This document shows, piece after piece, positions 26,917 through 36,502 of a stretch of 64,000 bases of DNA (its first letter is position 1; each line of letters opens with the position of its first letter). Source of the stretch: Natronomonas salina (GTDB lineage Archaea; Halobacteriota; Halobacteria; Halobacteriales; Haloarculaceae); contig NZ_CP058335.1 of the NCBI RefSeq assembly GCF_013391105.1, positions 372,001 through 436,000 of the forward strand, in the 5' to 3' direction. Under the pieces are notes generated by a model, which saw nothing but the letters and a program-made list of their open reading frames with translations, made no database searches and was not told the DNA's origin. A program made the position numbers and the translations under genes.

Positions 26917-27950
26917 CGGATAGACCATCTGACACCCGTTCCAAACTCGATAGGCGGACTTTCCTAGCAGAAGCCTCGATTTTAGCAACGGCTACGATGT
27001 CCGGTTGTGGGACCAGTCAAAGTGGTGCGTCTGAGAAGGAACGGACCCCGATTAGTACGACATCAACTGTAACGAGTGAAGGTAGTGTCGAAGATGATAT
27101 CGTAGGAATCTTAGAAGACATCAGCGCACTCTACGAACGACTATCTGCCCTACCAATTGTCGAAGACAACGAGTTCGTATTTCGAGTAAAGGCTTTTGAG
27201 AACGATTTTGATCAGAAACAACTATTCACAGATGCAGATAGGATTCTGGAGGGACTGGAGAGCCGAAGTTCATCTGACAGAGATAGTCCCCGAATTGAGA
27301 CTCTCATTGATAGTACGGAATTAGCAAAACTGCTTGCTAGGCAGCGCGGAATAGTACATCAAGTCATTGCAGCCGGTCTCGTTTTTCATCGAAGAGTAAA
27401 CCAGGAGGACTACGACTGGGCAACAAATGCTATTCAGAATGCACAACAATTTGTCGTCGACCTTCGTAGGAACGTAGATCGAATCGGAGAGACAGTAGAA
27501 GCAACTGATCGGTCTCGACTATCTATAGACGAATTTGATCCAAATTCGATAAGGACGTCCCAAGCCCACCTCGTCGAAATCTGTCGTTGGACGAAGTTCG
27601 CCTATGAAGGTTTAAACAGGACTGTTCGAGGAATCCGGAGGTTCGATACTGGAAACACCGAATTAGAAAGAGAGGAGTATACTGGTGCTGCGACTGCCTA
27701 CGAAGAATCCTATGCGGATTTTGAGTCAGCCGTAGAGGCCTTCGATAAAGCACAACGCCGTGGAAAGCAGCTTCCACATCTAGTCCCGGTCGTAGACGGT
27801 ATGAGATGTCTGTTACCTGCCTATATGGAGAGTAGTAGGAACCTCAGCCAATCGATGGAGGAATTCCAAGCCGGCAACCAAGACCATGCGAGAACAATCG
27901 CACGAGAAGCGATCGTAACCGCCGATAAAAAGGCGTCGAGGTGTTTTTAG
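26913..27950 (+). CDS. Tat-exported lipoprotein of unknown function
   Basis: 345 residues. Twin-arginine signal DRRTFLAEASILATATMSGC with lipobox MSGC, so a Tat-secreted, lipid-anchored protein. The mature part is largely alpha-helical and unrelated to families I recognise; a long helical stretch near residues 140-300 (LLARQRGIVHQVIAAG, YEGLNRTVRGIRRF) hints at a helical bundle. The whole gene is A+T rich with AAA, AAT and ATA codons that are rare elsewhere in the window. Translationally coupled to the PKD gene. Confidence 0.7.
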   Translation: MTDRPSDTRSKLDRRTFLAEASILATATMSGCGTSQSGASEKERTPISTTSTVTSEGSVEDDIVGILEDISALYERLSALPIVEDNEFVFRVKAFENDFDQKQLFTDADRILEGLESRSSSDRDSPRIETLIDSTELAKLLARQRGIVHQVIAAGLVFHRRVNQEDYDWATNAIQNAQQFVVDLRRNVDRIGETVEATDRSRLSIDEFDPNSIRTSQAHLVEICRWTKFAYEGLNRTVRGIRRFDTGNTELEREEYTGAATAYEESYADFESAVEAFDKAQRRGKQLPHLVPVVDGMRCLLPAYMESSRNLSQSMEEFQAGNQDHARTIAREAIVTADKKASRCF

Positions 27951-27990
27951 ATTGTCTCCGGTTCCAATAGCGAAGGGGAGGGTTTGACTG

Positions 27991-28620
27991 ATGGCGAGAA
28001 CGGACAAACAGGTTAACTGGAGGAAAGGAGTGAGGTTTGCTATTTCAGCATGCATTCTGGTATCAGCTGTTGGCTTTCTCTTGATCACTTTCTCTGTCTC
28101 GTCCGGAATAATCGATCTCTCTAAAGATCCTGTTACGGACGCCGAACAGGATGCATCGGGAGTGCCAAATATCACCTCGTCAGAACGCTCATCGATAGAC
28201 GGTTATGCACTTGAGATGCGGATCTTCGAGAGAGTTAACGAGCTACGGAAGGCACATGGACGAGACCCATTCGTACACTCAGAACGTGTTCGTCTAATAT
28301 CGCGAATGCATAGCGCAGACATGGCGAAACGAGGATTCTTCGACCATACCAATCCTGATGGACTCTCGCCCCCCGGTAGACATGAGAAATACGAAGGGTG
28401 TGAAAATCCAAACGAAAATATCGTCGAGTGGGAATCATTCACAACGAACGATACTAATAAAATCGCTCGAGAGGTTGTGTCGAGCTGGTCGAATTCTACG
28501 CCCCATAATTCCACTCAATTAAGTGAATATTACCATGTTTCTGGCGTCGGTGTCTACGTTACCGAACAAAAGGAACTCTACGTCACCCAGAACTTCTGCC
28601 GCGAGCACCCGAACGCCTAG
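27991..28620 (+). CDS. CAP (SCP/PR-1) domain protein, membrane anchored
   Basis: 209 residues: an N-terminal membrane helix (about 14-36), a short linker, then a CAP domain with [44 protein letters not shown] and [19 protein letters not shown]. These are the CAP1-CAP4 landmarks. The conserved acidic/His cavity residues appear to be kept (His in DHTNPDG, His in TPHN). Low-GC like its neighbours, except the last 15 codons, which return to host G+C. Its stop shares CTAG with the moaA stop. Bacterial and archaeal CAP proteins are extracellular, of mostly unknown role. Confidence 0.85.
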   Translation: MARTDKQVNWRKGVRFAISACILVSAVGFLLITFSVSSGIIDLSKDPVTDAEQDASGVPNITSSERSSIDGYALEMRIFERVNELRKAHGRDPFVHSERVRLISRMHSADMAKRGFFDHTNPDGLSPPGRHEKYEGCENPNENIVEWESFTTNDTNKIAREVVSSWSNSTPHNSTQLSEYYHVSGVGVYVTEQKELYVTQNFCREHPNA

Positions 28621-29600
28621 GCGCCGATGTACTCCTCGTTGAAGACCCAGTCGCCGTCCCCATCCCGGACCAGGTACTCACCGTAGTACGGGACCCGCTC
28701 GGCGACGGTCTCCCGGAACGCTTCGCGAATCTGGGGCTTCGTCATCTCGCCCATGCTCTTGAGGTCGTCGTTGCGGTTCAGACAGCCCTTGAGGTACCCT
28801 TCGTGCGTGACGCGCACGCGATGGCAGTTCGCACAGAAGGTCGGGTTCTCGACGGGGTCGACGATCTCGACCATCCCAGTCTCCGTGGCTTCCGTGTCGT
28901 CCGGACTGACCCAGTACCGCTTGCGGTCGTGCATCTCGCGGTGCTCGACGCGGTCGGCCTGCTCTTCGAGCCAGCCGTGGACGCGGTCGATGTCGACGGC
29001 CCATTCCGGCCGGCCGGCGAGTTCGGGCATGTACTCGATCAGCTGGAGCTGGAGTCCCTCGTTCTCGGCGACGTGGTCGACCATCTCGGGGACGTAGCCC
29101 GCCGTCTGCTCGAAGACGACCATGTTGAGCTTGACGGGGGCGAGACCGGCGTCGAGTGCCGCGTCGATGCCGGCGAGGACGTCCTCGTAGGCGGTGCTCT
29201 TCGTGACCTCGCGGAACGCCTTCGGGGAGAGGGCGTCCTGGGAGACGTTGACCCGTTCGAGGCCGGCGTCGGCGAGCGCCTCGGCGCGGTCGGGGAGGAA
29301 GGTGCCGTTGGTGGTGAGGGAGGTCTCCATGGCGTCCGGCGTGCGGCGGACGATCTCCTCGAGGTCGTCGCGGAGCATCGGTTCGCCGCCGGTGAACTTC
29401 ACCGAGTCGACGTCGAACTCCGCGGCGACCTCCAGGAACCGGACGACGTCGTCGGTCGACATCTCGTCGTCGGCGGGTTCCATGGGGCCGCGGGTGTCGC
29501 CGAGGCCCTCGTTGTGGCAGTAGACGCAGTCGAAGTTACACCGGTCGGTGAGCGAGACGCGGACGCCGGTGACCTCCCTGCCGAACCCATCCTCGAGCAT
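28617..29600 (-). CDS. moaA: GTP 3',8-cyclase MoaA (molybdenum cofactor biosynthesis)
   Basis: 327-residue radical SAM enzyme that starts molybdopterin synthesis from GTP. The SAM cluster is C21-x3-C25-x2-C28 (RCNFDCVYC). The second, substrate-binding cluster uses FCANCHRVR and KGCLNR in the C-terminal region. GGEP (TGGEPMLR) is the SAM contact. Ends in a variable tail without the usual terminal GG, as in many haloarchaeal homologs. A reverse-strand TTTAAG box (about 29621-29630) lies 26 bases before ATG 29600: leaderless. No other moa gene is next to it. Confidence 0.92.
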   Translation of the reverse strand: MLEDGFGREVTGVRVSLTDRCNFDCVYCHNEGLGDTRGPMEPADDEMSTDDVVRFLEVAAEFDVDSVKFTGGEPMLRDDLEEIVRRTPDAMETSLTTNGTFLPDRAEALADAGLERVNVSQDALSPKAFREVTKSTAYEDVLAGIDAALDAGLAPVKLNMVVFEQTAGYVPEMVDHVAENEGLQLQLIEYMPELAGRPEWAVDIDRVHGWLEEQADRVEHREMHDRKRYWVSPDDTEATETGMVEIVDPVENPTFCANCHRVRVTHEGYLKGCLNRNDDLKSMGEMTKPQIREAFRETVAERVPYYGEYLVRDGDGDWVFNEEYIGA

Positions 29601-29731
29601 GGGTGGACCTTCGGGTACAGTCGCTTAAATTCGACGACGCACCGGGCGGTCGCGTAACCGGACGTGGTTACGCCCCGGCGGCCCTCCGGGACAGCACAAC
29701 CCTTTTCGACGGCGGCCACTACCCCCCGAGC

Positions 29732-30775
29732 ATGGACGAAAACGAGATCCTCGATCGGCTCTCGGCGGTCGAGGACCCGGATCTGGGGGACGACATCGTC
29801 TCGCTGGGGCTGGTCAACGACGTGACCGTCGACGAGGACACCGTCTACGTGGACCTGGCGCTCGGCGCACCGTACTCGCCGACGGAGACGGCGATGGCCG
29901 GCGAGGTCCGCGAGGCGCTCGCCGACACGGGTCTGGATATCGAGCTGTCGGCCAGCGTCGACACGGGACTCGCGGCCGACGAGCAGGTCCTGCCCGACGT
30001 CGAGAACATCATCGCCGTCGCCTCTGGGAAGGGCGGCGTCGGCAAGTCGACCGTGGCGGTGAACCTCGCCGCCGGGCTCTCGCAGATGGGCGCCCGCGTC
30101 GGGCTGTTCGACGCCGACATCTACGGGCCGAACGTCCCGCGGATGGTGGAGGCCGACGAGCGCCCGAAGTCCACCCGCGAGGAGACCATCGTCCCGCCGG
30201 AGAAGTACGGCATGAAGCTGATGAGCATGGACTTCCTCGTCGGCGAGGACGACCCGGTCATCTGGCGCGGTCCGATGGTCCACAAGGTCCTCACCCAGCT
30301 GTGGGAGGACGTCGAGTGGGGCGCCCTCGACTACATGGTCGTCGACCTGCCACCGGGGACCGGCGACACGCAGCTGACCCTCCTCCAGTCGGTGCCGGTC
30401 TCGGGGGCGGTCATCGTCACGACGCCGCAGGAGGTCGCCATCGACGACGCCCGGAAGGGACTCCGGATGTTCGGCAAGCACGATACGCCAGTCCTCGGCA
30501 TCGTCGAGAACATGTCGGGGTTCATCTGCCCGGACTGCGGCAGCACCCACGACATCTTCGGCAGCGGCGGCGGGAAGGCGTTCGCCGACGAGGTGGAGAT
30601 GCCGTTCCTCGGCGAGATCCCGCTGGACCCGTCGGTCCGGGAAGGCGGCGACGCCGGCGCCCCGATCGTGCTGGACGAGGACGACGAGACCGGCGAGGCG
30701 TTCCGGAACTTCGCGAACGAGACAGCCAACATGCAGGGGATCGTCCGCCGACGGCAGATCAGCGGACGGCAGTGA
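29732..30775 (+). CDS. apbC: Mrp/NBP35-family Fe-S carrier ATPase
   Basis: 347 residues: N-terminal MIP18/DUF59 domain (about 1-85), then a deviant Walker ATPase with SGKGGVGKS near residue 97, switch region FDADIYGPNVPR, and CPDCG near 265, the CxxC that binds a bridging Fe-S cluster between monomers. Family members assemble and transfer [4Fe-4S] clusters. ATG 29732 is divergent from moaA. The next gene follows after three bases, so they form an operon. Confidence 0.92.
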   Translation: MDENEILDRLSAVEDPDLGDDIVSLGLVNDVTVDEDTVYVDLALGAPYSPTETAMAGEVREALADTGLDIELSASVDTGLAADEQVLPDVENIIAVASGKGGVGKSTVAVNLAAGLSQMGARVGLFDADIYGPNVPRMVEADERPKSTREETIVPPEKYGMKLMSMDFLVGEDDPVIWRGPMVHKVLTQLWEDVEWGALDYMVVDLPPGTGDTQLTLLQSVPVSGAVIVTTPQEVAIDDARKGLRMFGKHDTPVLGIVENMSGFICPDCGSTHDIFGSGGGKAFADEVEMPFLGEIPLDPSVREGGDAGAPIVLDEDDETGEAFRNFANETANMQGIVRRRQISGRQ

Positions 30776-30778
30776 GCC

Positions 30779-31033
30779 ATGGCCGATACGGGCGGCGAAG
30801 GCGACGAGGGCGAGGAGCGGATCGACGACGACCCCGAACGGGCGGCGCTGCTGCGCGACGTCGCGGCGGAGATCCGCGGGGAGTCCTCCCAGAGCGAACA
30901 GGTGGCCGCGATGGTCCACCGGGTCTCGGACCTCTACGACCCGGAGGAGGAGACGACGCCCGAGGACGTCTACCTGAACATGCGGAACATCCTCCGGGTG
31001 AAGGAGCGCGGCGGGATGCCGGAACGGGACTGA
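30779..31033 (+). CDS. Small conserved acidic protein downstream of Mrp
   Basis: 84 residues (MADTGGEGDEGEER). It is acidic and helical, with a patch EQVAAMVHRVSDLYDPEEE and ends ERGGMPERD. Starts three bases after the apbC stop, so it is translationally linked to the Fe-S carrier. I recognise no domain; a role with the carrier is only suggested by linkage. Confidence 0.75.
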   Translation: MADTGGEGDEGEERIDDDPERAALLRDVAAEIRGESSQSEQVAAMVHRVSDLYDPEEETTPEDVYLNMRNILRVKERGGMPERD

Positions 31034-31120
31034 AGCCCTCGTGAAATCGGGTCGTACCTCAGTCTGCCGGAAGCCGGCCAGAACGCCACCGACGCGGCGT
31101 CATACCCGCCATCCGGCATT

Positions 31121-31134
31121 CGTTTAGTTTAAGT
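31121..31134 (+). promoter_or_regulatory. Promoter candidate for tRNA-Ser/rps13 cluster
   Basis: TTTAGTTTAAGTAC, the strongest A+T box upstream of tRNA-Ser; transcription from here would leave a leader of about 65 bases before the tRNA. Confidence 0.4.
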
Positions 31135-31219
31135 ACGGGGATTGGGTAGGGGAGAACGCAATCGATGTAGGGGCACCGGCCCCGAGTCCGGGAGGGCGAA
31201 GATACACACCCGCACGCGA

Positions 31220-31304
31220 GTCGTGGTAGCCAAGCATGGCCCAAGGCGCAGGGTTGCTAACTCTGTGGCGTACAGCCTCCGGGGTTCAAATCCCCGCCAC
31301 GACG
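31220..31304 (+). tRNA. tRNA-Ser (anticodon GCT)
   Basis: 85 bases without intron or encoded CCA. Acceptor GTCGTGG pairs with CCACGAC. Anticodon stem CAGGG/CTCTG with loop TTGCTAA places GCT at 31256-31258 (reads AGC/AGT). A long variable arm (GGC..GCC) marks a class II tRNA, and the T-arm is CGGGG-TTCAAAT-CCCCG. Lies directly before rps13. Confidence 0.95.
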
Positions 31305-31320
31305 CTAATCCAATCCACAC

Positions 31321-31842
31321 ATGAGTGCAGAAGAACCCCAGGCGGACGAGGAAGACGAGGACATCCAGTACTTCGTCCGCATCGGACAGACCGACCTCGA
31401 CGGCACGAAGAGCGTCGAGCGGGCGCTGACCGACATGAACGGCATCGGTCGGCGCGTCGCTCGCATCATCTCGGAGAAAGCTGACGTCGACCGCCGGAGC
31501 GTACTCGGCAAGCTCGACCAGGACGACATCGACGAGATCATCGAACTCGTGGAGGGCTACGCCGACGAAGTCCCCGAGTGGCTCACGAACCACCAGCGGG
31601 ACTACTTCACCGGCGAGACCACCCACGAGGTCGGCAACGACCTCCAGATGTCCCGCCGACAGGACATCAACCGCATGAAGATGATCGACTCCTACCGCGG
31701 CGTCCGCCACAAGCGCGGCCAGAAGGTCCGCGGTCAGCGGACGAAGTCCACCGGCCGGACGGAGGGCACCATCGGTGTCAACGTCGAGGCCATCAAGGAG
31801 GACATGGCCGAGGAGGCCGAAGCGGAGGGTGACGACGAATAA
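31321..31842 (+). CDS. rps13: Ribosomal protein S13 (uS13)
   Basis: 173 residues. Body shows the archaeal S13 pattern ([26 protein letters not shown], and the C-terminal [19 protein letters not shown] that contacts the P-site region). Acidic N- and C-terminal extensions are typical of haloarchaea. First protein gene of the rps13-rps4-rps11-rpoD cluster; overlaps rps4 by one base (TAATG). Confidence 0.97.
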   Translation: MSAEEPQADEEDEDIQYFVRIGQTDLDGTKSVERALTDMNGIGRRVARIISEKADVDRRSVLGKLDQDDIDEIIELVEGYADEVPEWLTNHQRDYFTGETTHEVGNDLQMSRRQDINRMKMIDSYRGVRHKRGQKVRGQRTKSTGRTEGTIGVNVEAIKEDMAEEAEAEGDDE

Positions 31843-32366
31843 TGGCGCTCGGCAACAACACGAAGTTCTACGAGACGCCGAACCACCCCTTCCAGGGCGA
31901 GCGCATCTCCGAGGAGGCCGACCTGGTCTCCCGGTACGGGCTCGCGACGAAGGAAGAGCTCTGGCGCGCCCAGTCCGAACTGCGCGACTACCGCCGCGAG
32001 GCGCGTCGCCTGCTCGGCGAGGCCCAGGGTGACGCGGAGGTGGCCGGCGAGGCCGGCTCCGAGTTCCTCGCCCGGCTCCGACGCATCGGCGTCCTCGACG
32101 ACGCCGACCAGCTGTCGGACGTCCTGTCGCTGGACGTCACCGACATCCTCGAGCGCCGCCTCCAGACGGTCGCCTACCGGAAGGGCCTCGGCAACACGCC
32201 GAAGCAGGCCCGGCAGTTCATCGTCCACGGCCACGTCACCGTCCACGGCGCCCGCGTCGGGTCGCCCTCGTACAAGGTCGACGTGAGCGAGGAGGACGAC
32301 ATCGAGTTCGACGACACCAGCCCGCTGGCGGACGACCTTCACCCCGAACGAGCGGAGGGACAATAA
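31842..32366 (+). CDS. rps4: Ribosomal protein S4 (uS4)
   Basis: 174 residues. The S4 RNA-binding domain is clear ([28 protein letters not shown]). No Cys zinc site, as in other haloarchaea. Coupled to rps13 by a one-base overlap and adjoining rps11 without a gap. Confidence 0.97.
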   Translation: MALGNNTKFYETPNHPFQGERISEEADLVSRYGLATKEELWRAQSELRDYRREARRLLGEAQGDAEVAGEAGSEFLARLRRIGVLDDADQLSDVLSLDVTDILERRLQTVAYRKGLGNTPKQARQFIVHGHVTVHGARVGSPSYKVDVSEEDDIEFDDTSPLADDLHPERAEGQ

Positions 32367-32750
32367 ATGGCAGACGACGACACCTGGGGCATCGCCCACG
32401 TGCATGCCTCGTTCAACAACACGATCATCACCGTAACGGACCTGACCGGCGCCGAGACCATCACGAAGTCCTCCGGCGGCACGGTCGTGAAGCAGAACCG
32501 CGACGAGGCGTCGCCCTACGCGGCCATGCAGATGGCCGAGGTCGTCGCCGAGGAGGTCCAGGACGCCGGCATCGACGGCGTCCACGTCCGCGTCCGTGGC
32601 CCCGGCGGCAACCAGCAGAAGAACCCCGGGCCGGGCGCGCAGGCGACGATCCGTGCGCTGGCTCGCGCCGGCCTCGAGATCGGGCGCATCGAGGACGTGA
32701 CCCCCATCCCGCACGACGGCACTCGCGGGCCGAAGAACGCAGGGTTCTGA
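32367..32750 (+). CDS. rps11: Ribosomal protein S11 (uS11)
   Basis: 127 residues, full length. Landmarks: [19 protein letters not shown] at the N-terminus, the Gly-rich [12 protein letters not shown] loop and [14 protein letters not shown] at the end. Begins directly after the rps4 stop. Confidence 0.97.
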   Translation: MADDDTWGIAHVHASFNNTIITVTDLTGAETITKSSGGTVVKQNRDEASPYAAMQMAEVVAEEVQDAGIDGVHVRVRGPGGNQQKNPGPGAQATIRALARAGLEIGRIEDVTPIPHDGTRGPKNAGF

Positions 32751-32752
32751 CC

Positions 32753-33496
32753 ATGAGCGAGGACTACGAGGTAGAGTTCATCGAACGCGACGAACGCGAG
32801 GCGAAGTTCCTCGTCCGCGGCGTCACGCCGGCGTTCGCCAACGGCGTCCGCCGGGCGATGCTGGCCGACGTCCCGACGCTCTCGATCGACACCGTCCGCG
32901 TCATCGAGAACTCGTCGGTGATGTTCGACGAGCAGATCGCGCTCCGCCTCGGGCTCATCCCGCTGACGACCCCGGACGACTACATGCCGGACGAGACGGT
33001 CACGCTGGCCATCGACGTCGAGGGCCCCGACACCGCCTACTCGGGGGACCTCGTCTCCAGCGACGACCAGGTCCAGCCGGCCGAGGAGAACGTCCCGATC
33101 ATCGACCTCAAGGAGGGTCAGCGCCTCGAGCTCGAGGCCGACGCCACGCTCGGTCGCGGCAAGGACCACGCCAAGCACCAGGGCGGCGTCGCCATCGGCT
33201 ACCGGCACCTCCAGCGCGTGGAGGTCGTCGGCGAGACGGGCGAGTTCGAGGACGACGAACCGGAGATCATCCGCGGCGTCATCGAGGACGACGGCGAGCT
33301 CGTCCCCGCCGAGGAGTTCGACAACGACCTCTCGAACCGCTACCCGGGCAAGGAGGTCGAGGTCGAGGAGGTCCCGAACGCGTTCGTCTTCAGCGTCGAG
33401 AGCGACGGTTCGATGCCCGTCGAGGAGCTGGTCCTCGCGGCCGTCGAGTCCATCGAGATGCGCGCCGACGAACTCGAAGAAGCGGTCCAGCTGTAG
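32753..33496 (+). CDS. rpoD: RNA polymerase subunit D
   Basis: 247 residues, counterpart of bacterial alpha and eukaryotic Rpb3. Dimerisation text [21 protein letters not shown] is seen near residue 25. The protein contains no Cys, so it cannot carry the Fe-S cluster found in RpoD of some other archaea. Fourth gene of the cluster, two bases after rps11. Confidence 0.97.
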   Translation: MSEDYEVEFIERDEREAKFLVRGVTPAFANGVRRAMLADVPTLSIDTVRVIENSSVMFDEQIALRLGLIPLTTPDDYMPDETVTLAIDVEGPDTAYSGDLVSSDDQVQPAEENVPIIDLKEGQRLELEADATLGRGKDHAKHQGGVAIGYRHLQRVEVVGETGEFEDDEPEIIRGVIEDDGELVPAEEFDNDLSNRYPGKEVEVEEVPNAFVFSVESDGSMPVEELVLAAVESIEMRADELEEAVQL

Positions 33497-33610
33497 ACAG
33501 ACACAGATGATTCCCCACACCCCATCCACGACGTTCACCCCTGCCGCGAGCGGCGGTGCGGCCGCGCGCTCGCCGGCTGGGACGGCCGACACCTGTCGGA
33601 CCGAAAGGGG

Positions 33611-33618
33611 CTTTAGTG
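33611..33618 (+). promoter_or_regulatory. tRNA-Leu promoter
   Basis: CTTTAGTG, centred 28-30 bases before the first base of tRNA-Leu; fits a promoter that gives an almost leader-free tRNA. Confidence 0.5.
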
Positions 33619-33642
33619 GGGACCAAGAACGCACCACTGCGA

Positions 33643-33727
33643 GCAGGGATAGCCAAGTCAGGCCAACGGCGCAGCGTTCAGGGCGCTGTCCTGTAGAGGT
33701 CCGCAGGTTCAAATCCTGCTCCCTGCA
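33643..33727 (+). tRNA. tRNA-Leu (anticodon CAG)
   Basis: 85 bases. Acceptor GCAGGGA pairs with TCCCTGC. Anticodon stem CAGCG/CGCTG with loop TTCAGGG puts CAG at 33679-33681 (reads CTG). Class II long variable arm; T-arm GCAGG-TTCAAAT-CCTGC. No intron, CCA not encoded. Lies between rpoD and rpl18e. Confidence 0.95.
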
Positions 33728-33751
33728 TCCACTTCTCAGGAGAGATAACCG

Positions 33752-34105
33752 ATGAGTAGCAAGACAAACCCGAGGCTCACCAGTCTCATCGCCGACCTGA
33801 AGTCGACCGCCCGCAACGGCGGTGGCGAGGTCTGGAGCGATGTCGCCGAGCGCCTCGAGAAGCCCCGGCGCACGCACGCGGAGGTCAACCTGGGCCGCAT
33901 CGAGCGGTACGCCCAGGAGGACGAGACCGTGATCGTGCCCGGCAAGGTTCTCGGGTCCGGCGCCCTCCGGAAGGAGGTCACCGTCGCGGCCGTCGACTTC
34001 TCGTCGACCGCCGAGACGAAGATCGACCAGGTAGGCGACGCGATAGAACTCGAACAGGCACTCGAAGACAACCCCGACGGCTCGAACGTACGGGTGATCC
34101 GATGA
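33752..34105 (+). CDS. rpl18e: Ribosomal protein L18e (eL18)
   Basis: 117 residues ([18 protein letters not shown]). L18e pattern: [34 protein letters not shown]-like body and VAAVDFSS. Overlaps rpl13 by four bases (ATGA), so translation is coupled. Confidence 0.95.
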   Translation: MSSKTNPRLTSLIADLKSTARNGGGEVWSDVAERLEKPRRTHAEVNLGRIERYAQEDETVIVPGKVLGSGALRKEVTVAAVDFSSTAETKIDQVGDAIELEQALEDNPDGSNVRVIR

Positions 34106-34536
34106 GCTACGCAGAATTCGAAGCAGACGTCGTCGTCGACGCTCGCGACTGCATCATGGGGCGCGTCGCCTCGCAGGTCGCACAGCGCGCCCTCGACGGC
34201 GAGCGCGTCGCGGTGGTCAACGCCGAGCGCGCCGTCATCACGGGCAGCGAAGACGACATCATGGAGGTGTACCGCAAGCGCGCCGAGGTCGGCTCCGACA
34301 AGGGGCCCCGCTACCCCAAGCGTCCGGACCGCATCTTCAAGCGCGCCATCCGCGGGATGGTCCCCTACAAGGAGACCCGCGGTCGCGAGGCCTTCGAGAA
34401 CGTCCGCGTCTACGTGGGCAACCCCTACGACGACGCGGAGGTCCTCGACGACACCTCGCTGGATCGGCTGTCGAACATCAAGTTCCTCTCGCTGGGAGAC
34501 GTCAGCGAGGACCTGGGTGCTAACGTCACATGGTAA
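34102..34536 (+). CDS. rpl13: Ribosomal protein L13 (uL13)
   Basis: 144 residues. Landmarks: [17 protein letters not shown] at the N-terminus, [21 protein letters not shown] in the middle. Overlaps rps9 by seven bases. Confidence 0.96.
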   Translation: MSYAEFEADVVVDARDCIMGRVASQVAQRALDGERVAVVNAERAVITGSEDDIMEVYRKRAEVGSDKGPRYPKRPDRIFKRAIRGMVPYKETRGREAFENVRVYVGNPYDDAEVLDDTSLDRLSNIKFLSLGDVSEDLGANVTW

Positions 34537-34928
34537 CCAACACGTCCGGGAAGAAGAAGACGGCAGTCGCCCGCGCGACGGTCCGCGACGGCTCCGGTCG
34601 GGTCAGGATCGACTCCCAACCCGTCGAGCTGATCGAACCCGAGCAGGCGAAGCTGAAGATGCTCGAACCGTTCCGCATCGCGACCGACGACCTCCGCGAC
34701 GAGGTCGACGTGGACGTGACCGTCTCCGGCGGCGGCTTCGCCGGGCAGGCGGACGCCATCCGGACGGCCATCGCCCGCGGCCTCGTCGAGCACACCAACG
34801 ACGCGGAGCTCCGGGACGCCTACATGTCCTTCGACCGCTCGCTGCTGGTCAACGACGTCCGGCAGTCCGAACCCAAGAAGTGGGGCGGTCCCGGCGCTCG
34901 GGCCCGCTACCAGAAGTCCTACCGCTGA
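34530..34928 (+). CDS. rps9: Ribosomal protein S9 (uS9)
   Basis: 132 residues. [21 protein letters not shown] at the start, and the conserved basic C-terminus [14 protein letters not shown] that reaches the P-site tRNA. Confidence 0.97.
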   Translation: MVTNTSGKKKTAVARATVRDGSGRVRIDSQPVELIEPEQAKLKMLEPFRIATDDLRDEVDVDVTVSGGGFAGQADAIRTAIARGLVEHTNDAELRDAYMSFDRSLLVNDVRQSEPKKWGGPGARARYQKSYR

Positions 34929-34940
34929 GGTGATCAGGAT

Positions 34941-35135
34941 ATGATGGTACCGGTCCGGTGTTTCACGTGCGGTAACGTCGTCGGCGAGCACTGGGAGGAG
35001 TTCAAGGCTCGCGCCCGAGAGGGCGACGAGGACCCAGCGGAGGTCCTCGACGAGCTTGGCGTGGAGCGCGCCTGCTGCCGGCGGATGCTCGTCTCCCACA
35101 AGGACCTCGTCGACATCGTCTCCCCCTACCAATGA
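34941..35135 (+). CDS. rpoN: RNA polymerase subunit N
   Basis: 64 residues, homolog of Rpb10. Zinc ligands CFTCG near the N-terminus and the paired ACC in VERACCRRM. Start is ATG 34941 or 34944 (two Met codons in a row); a GAGGTGATC stretch lies upstream as a possible Shine-Dalgarno. Stop overlaps the rpoK start by four bases. Confidence 0.96.
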   Translation: MMVPVRCFTCGNVVGEHWEEFKARAREGDEDPAEVLDELGVERACCRRMLVSHKDLVDIVSPYQ

Positions 35136-35305
35136 GAGGCTCCAATCGCTACGAGAAGGCGCGGATCCTCGGCGCGCGAGCGCTGCAGGTGTCCTACGGG
35201 GCGCCGGTGCTCATCGACACCGACCAGACGGAACCGATCCTGGTCGCCGCCGAGGAGTACGACGCCGACGTCCTCCCGTTCACGGTCCGTCGGGGTGACG
35301 ACTAG
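35132..35305 (+). CDS. rpoK: RNA polymerase subunit K
   Basis: 57 residues ([19 protein letters not shown]), homolog of Rpb6/omega. The segment [19 protein letters not shown] is diagnostic. ATGA overlap with rpoN; eno starts directly after the TAG stop. Confidence 0.95.
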   Translation: MRGSNRYEKARILGARALQVSYGAPVLIDTDQTEPILVAAEEYDADVLPFTVRRGDD

Positions 35306-36502
35306 ATGACGCTCATCACGGAGGTCCGGCTCCGCCGCATCCTCGACAGCCGGGGGAACCCGACCGTCGAGGCGGAGGTCCGGACGGAGGAGGGCGGCTT
35401 CGGTCGCGGCGCCGCGCCCTCCGGGGCGTCGACCGGCGAGTACGAGGCCATCGAGCTGCCCGCCGAGGAGGCCATCGCCAACGCCCGAGAGCTCGCCGTG
35501 CCGCGGCTCGAAGGGCAGGTGTACGCCGGCGACCAGCGCGGCGTCGACGGGGCGCTCCGCGGCGCCGACGGCACCGAGGACTTCTCGGAGATCGGCGCCA
35601 ACAGCGCCGTCGCCATCTCGATGGCCGCCGCGAAGGCCGCCGCCGACGTCCTGGGCGCGCCGCTGTACCAGCACCTCGGCGGCGCGTTCCGCGGCCGGAA
35701 CTTCCCGATCCCGCTGGGCAACGTCATCGGCGGCGGCGAGCACGCCGCGGACGCGACCCACATCCAGGAGTTCCTGGCGGCGCCGGTCGGCGCGCCGTCG
35801 GTGGCCGACGCGGTCTTCGCGAACGCGCAGATCCACGGCGAGGTCCACGACATCCTCGCCGAGCGCGACGTCCCCGCCGCCAAAGGCGACGAGGGCGCGT
35901 GGGCGCCGTCGATCGACGACCGCGAGGCCTTCGAGATCGTGGACGAGGCCGTCGAGACGGTCGCCGACGAGGTCGGCTTCGAGATCGGCTTCGGGCTCGA
36001 CGTCGCCGGCGCCGAACTGTACGAGGACGGCGCCTACCAGTACGGCGACGAGACCCGCTCGACCGACGAGCAGATCGACTACGTCGCCGAACTGGTCGAC
36101 GAGTACGACCTCGTCTACGTCGAGGACCCCCTCGACGAGAACGACTACGAGGCGTTCGCGGAGCTGACCGACCGGGTCGGCGACGAGACACTGATCTGCG
36201 GCGACGACCTGTTCGTCACCAACACCGAGCGGCTGGCCCGCGGCATCGGGGAGGGTGCGGCCAACAGCATCCTCGTCAAGCCCAACCAGATCGGGACGCT
36301 GACGGACGCCTTCGACGCCATCGAACTGGCCGTCGAGAACGGCTACGACCCCGTGGTCTCCCACCGCAGCGGCGAGACGGAGGACACGACCATCGCACAC
36401 CTCGCCGTCGCGACCGACGCTCCGTTCATCAAGACGGGCGCGGTCGGCGGCGAGCGCACCGCGAAGCTGAACGAACTCATCCGAATCGAGGCAAACGCAT
36501 GA
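35306..36502 (+). CDS. eno: Enolase (phosphopyruvate hydratase)
   Basis: 398 residues, glycolytic enzyme converting 2-phosphoglycerate to phosphoenolpyruvate. Seen: [33 protein letters not shown] loop, the metal ligands in [22 protein letters not shown] and GDDLFVTN, the base Lys in [13 protein letters not shown] and [17 protein letters not shown]. Length normal. Coupled to rpoK and rps2 (ATGA overlap with rps2). Confidence 0.97.
   Translation: MTLITEVRLRRILDSRGNPTVEAEVRTEEGGFGRGAAPSGASTGEYEAIELPAEEAIANARELAVPRLEGQVYAGDQRGVDGALRGADGTEDFSEIGANSAVAISMAAAKAAADVLGAPLYQHLGGAFRGRNFPIPLGNVIGGGEHAADATHIQEFLAAPVGAPSVADAVFANAQIHGEVHDILAERDVPAAKGDEGAWAPSIDDREAFEIVDEAVETVADEVGFEIGFGLDVAGAELYEDGAYQYGDETRSTDEQIDYVAELVDEYDLVYVEDPLDENDYEAFAELTDRVGDETLICGDDLFVTNTERLARGIGEGAANSILVKPNQIGTLTDAFDAIELAVENGYDPVVSHRSGETEDTTIAHLAVATDAPFIKTGAVGGERTAKLNELIRIEANA

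Noticed and set aside
25265-28620. Complete mobile element around the low-GC cassette
   Set aside because: No transposase, integrase, terminal inverted repeats or target duplication visible, and no tRNA next to it.
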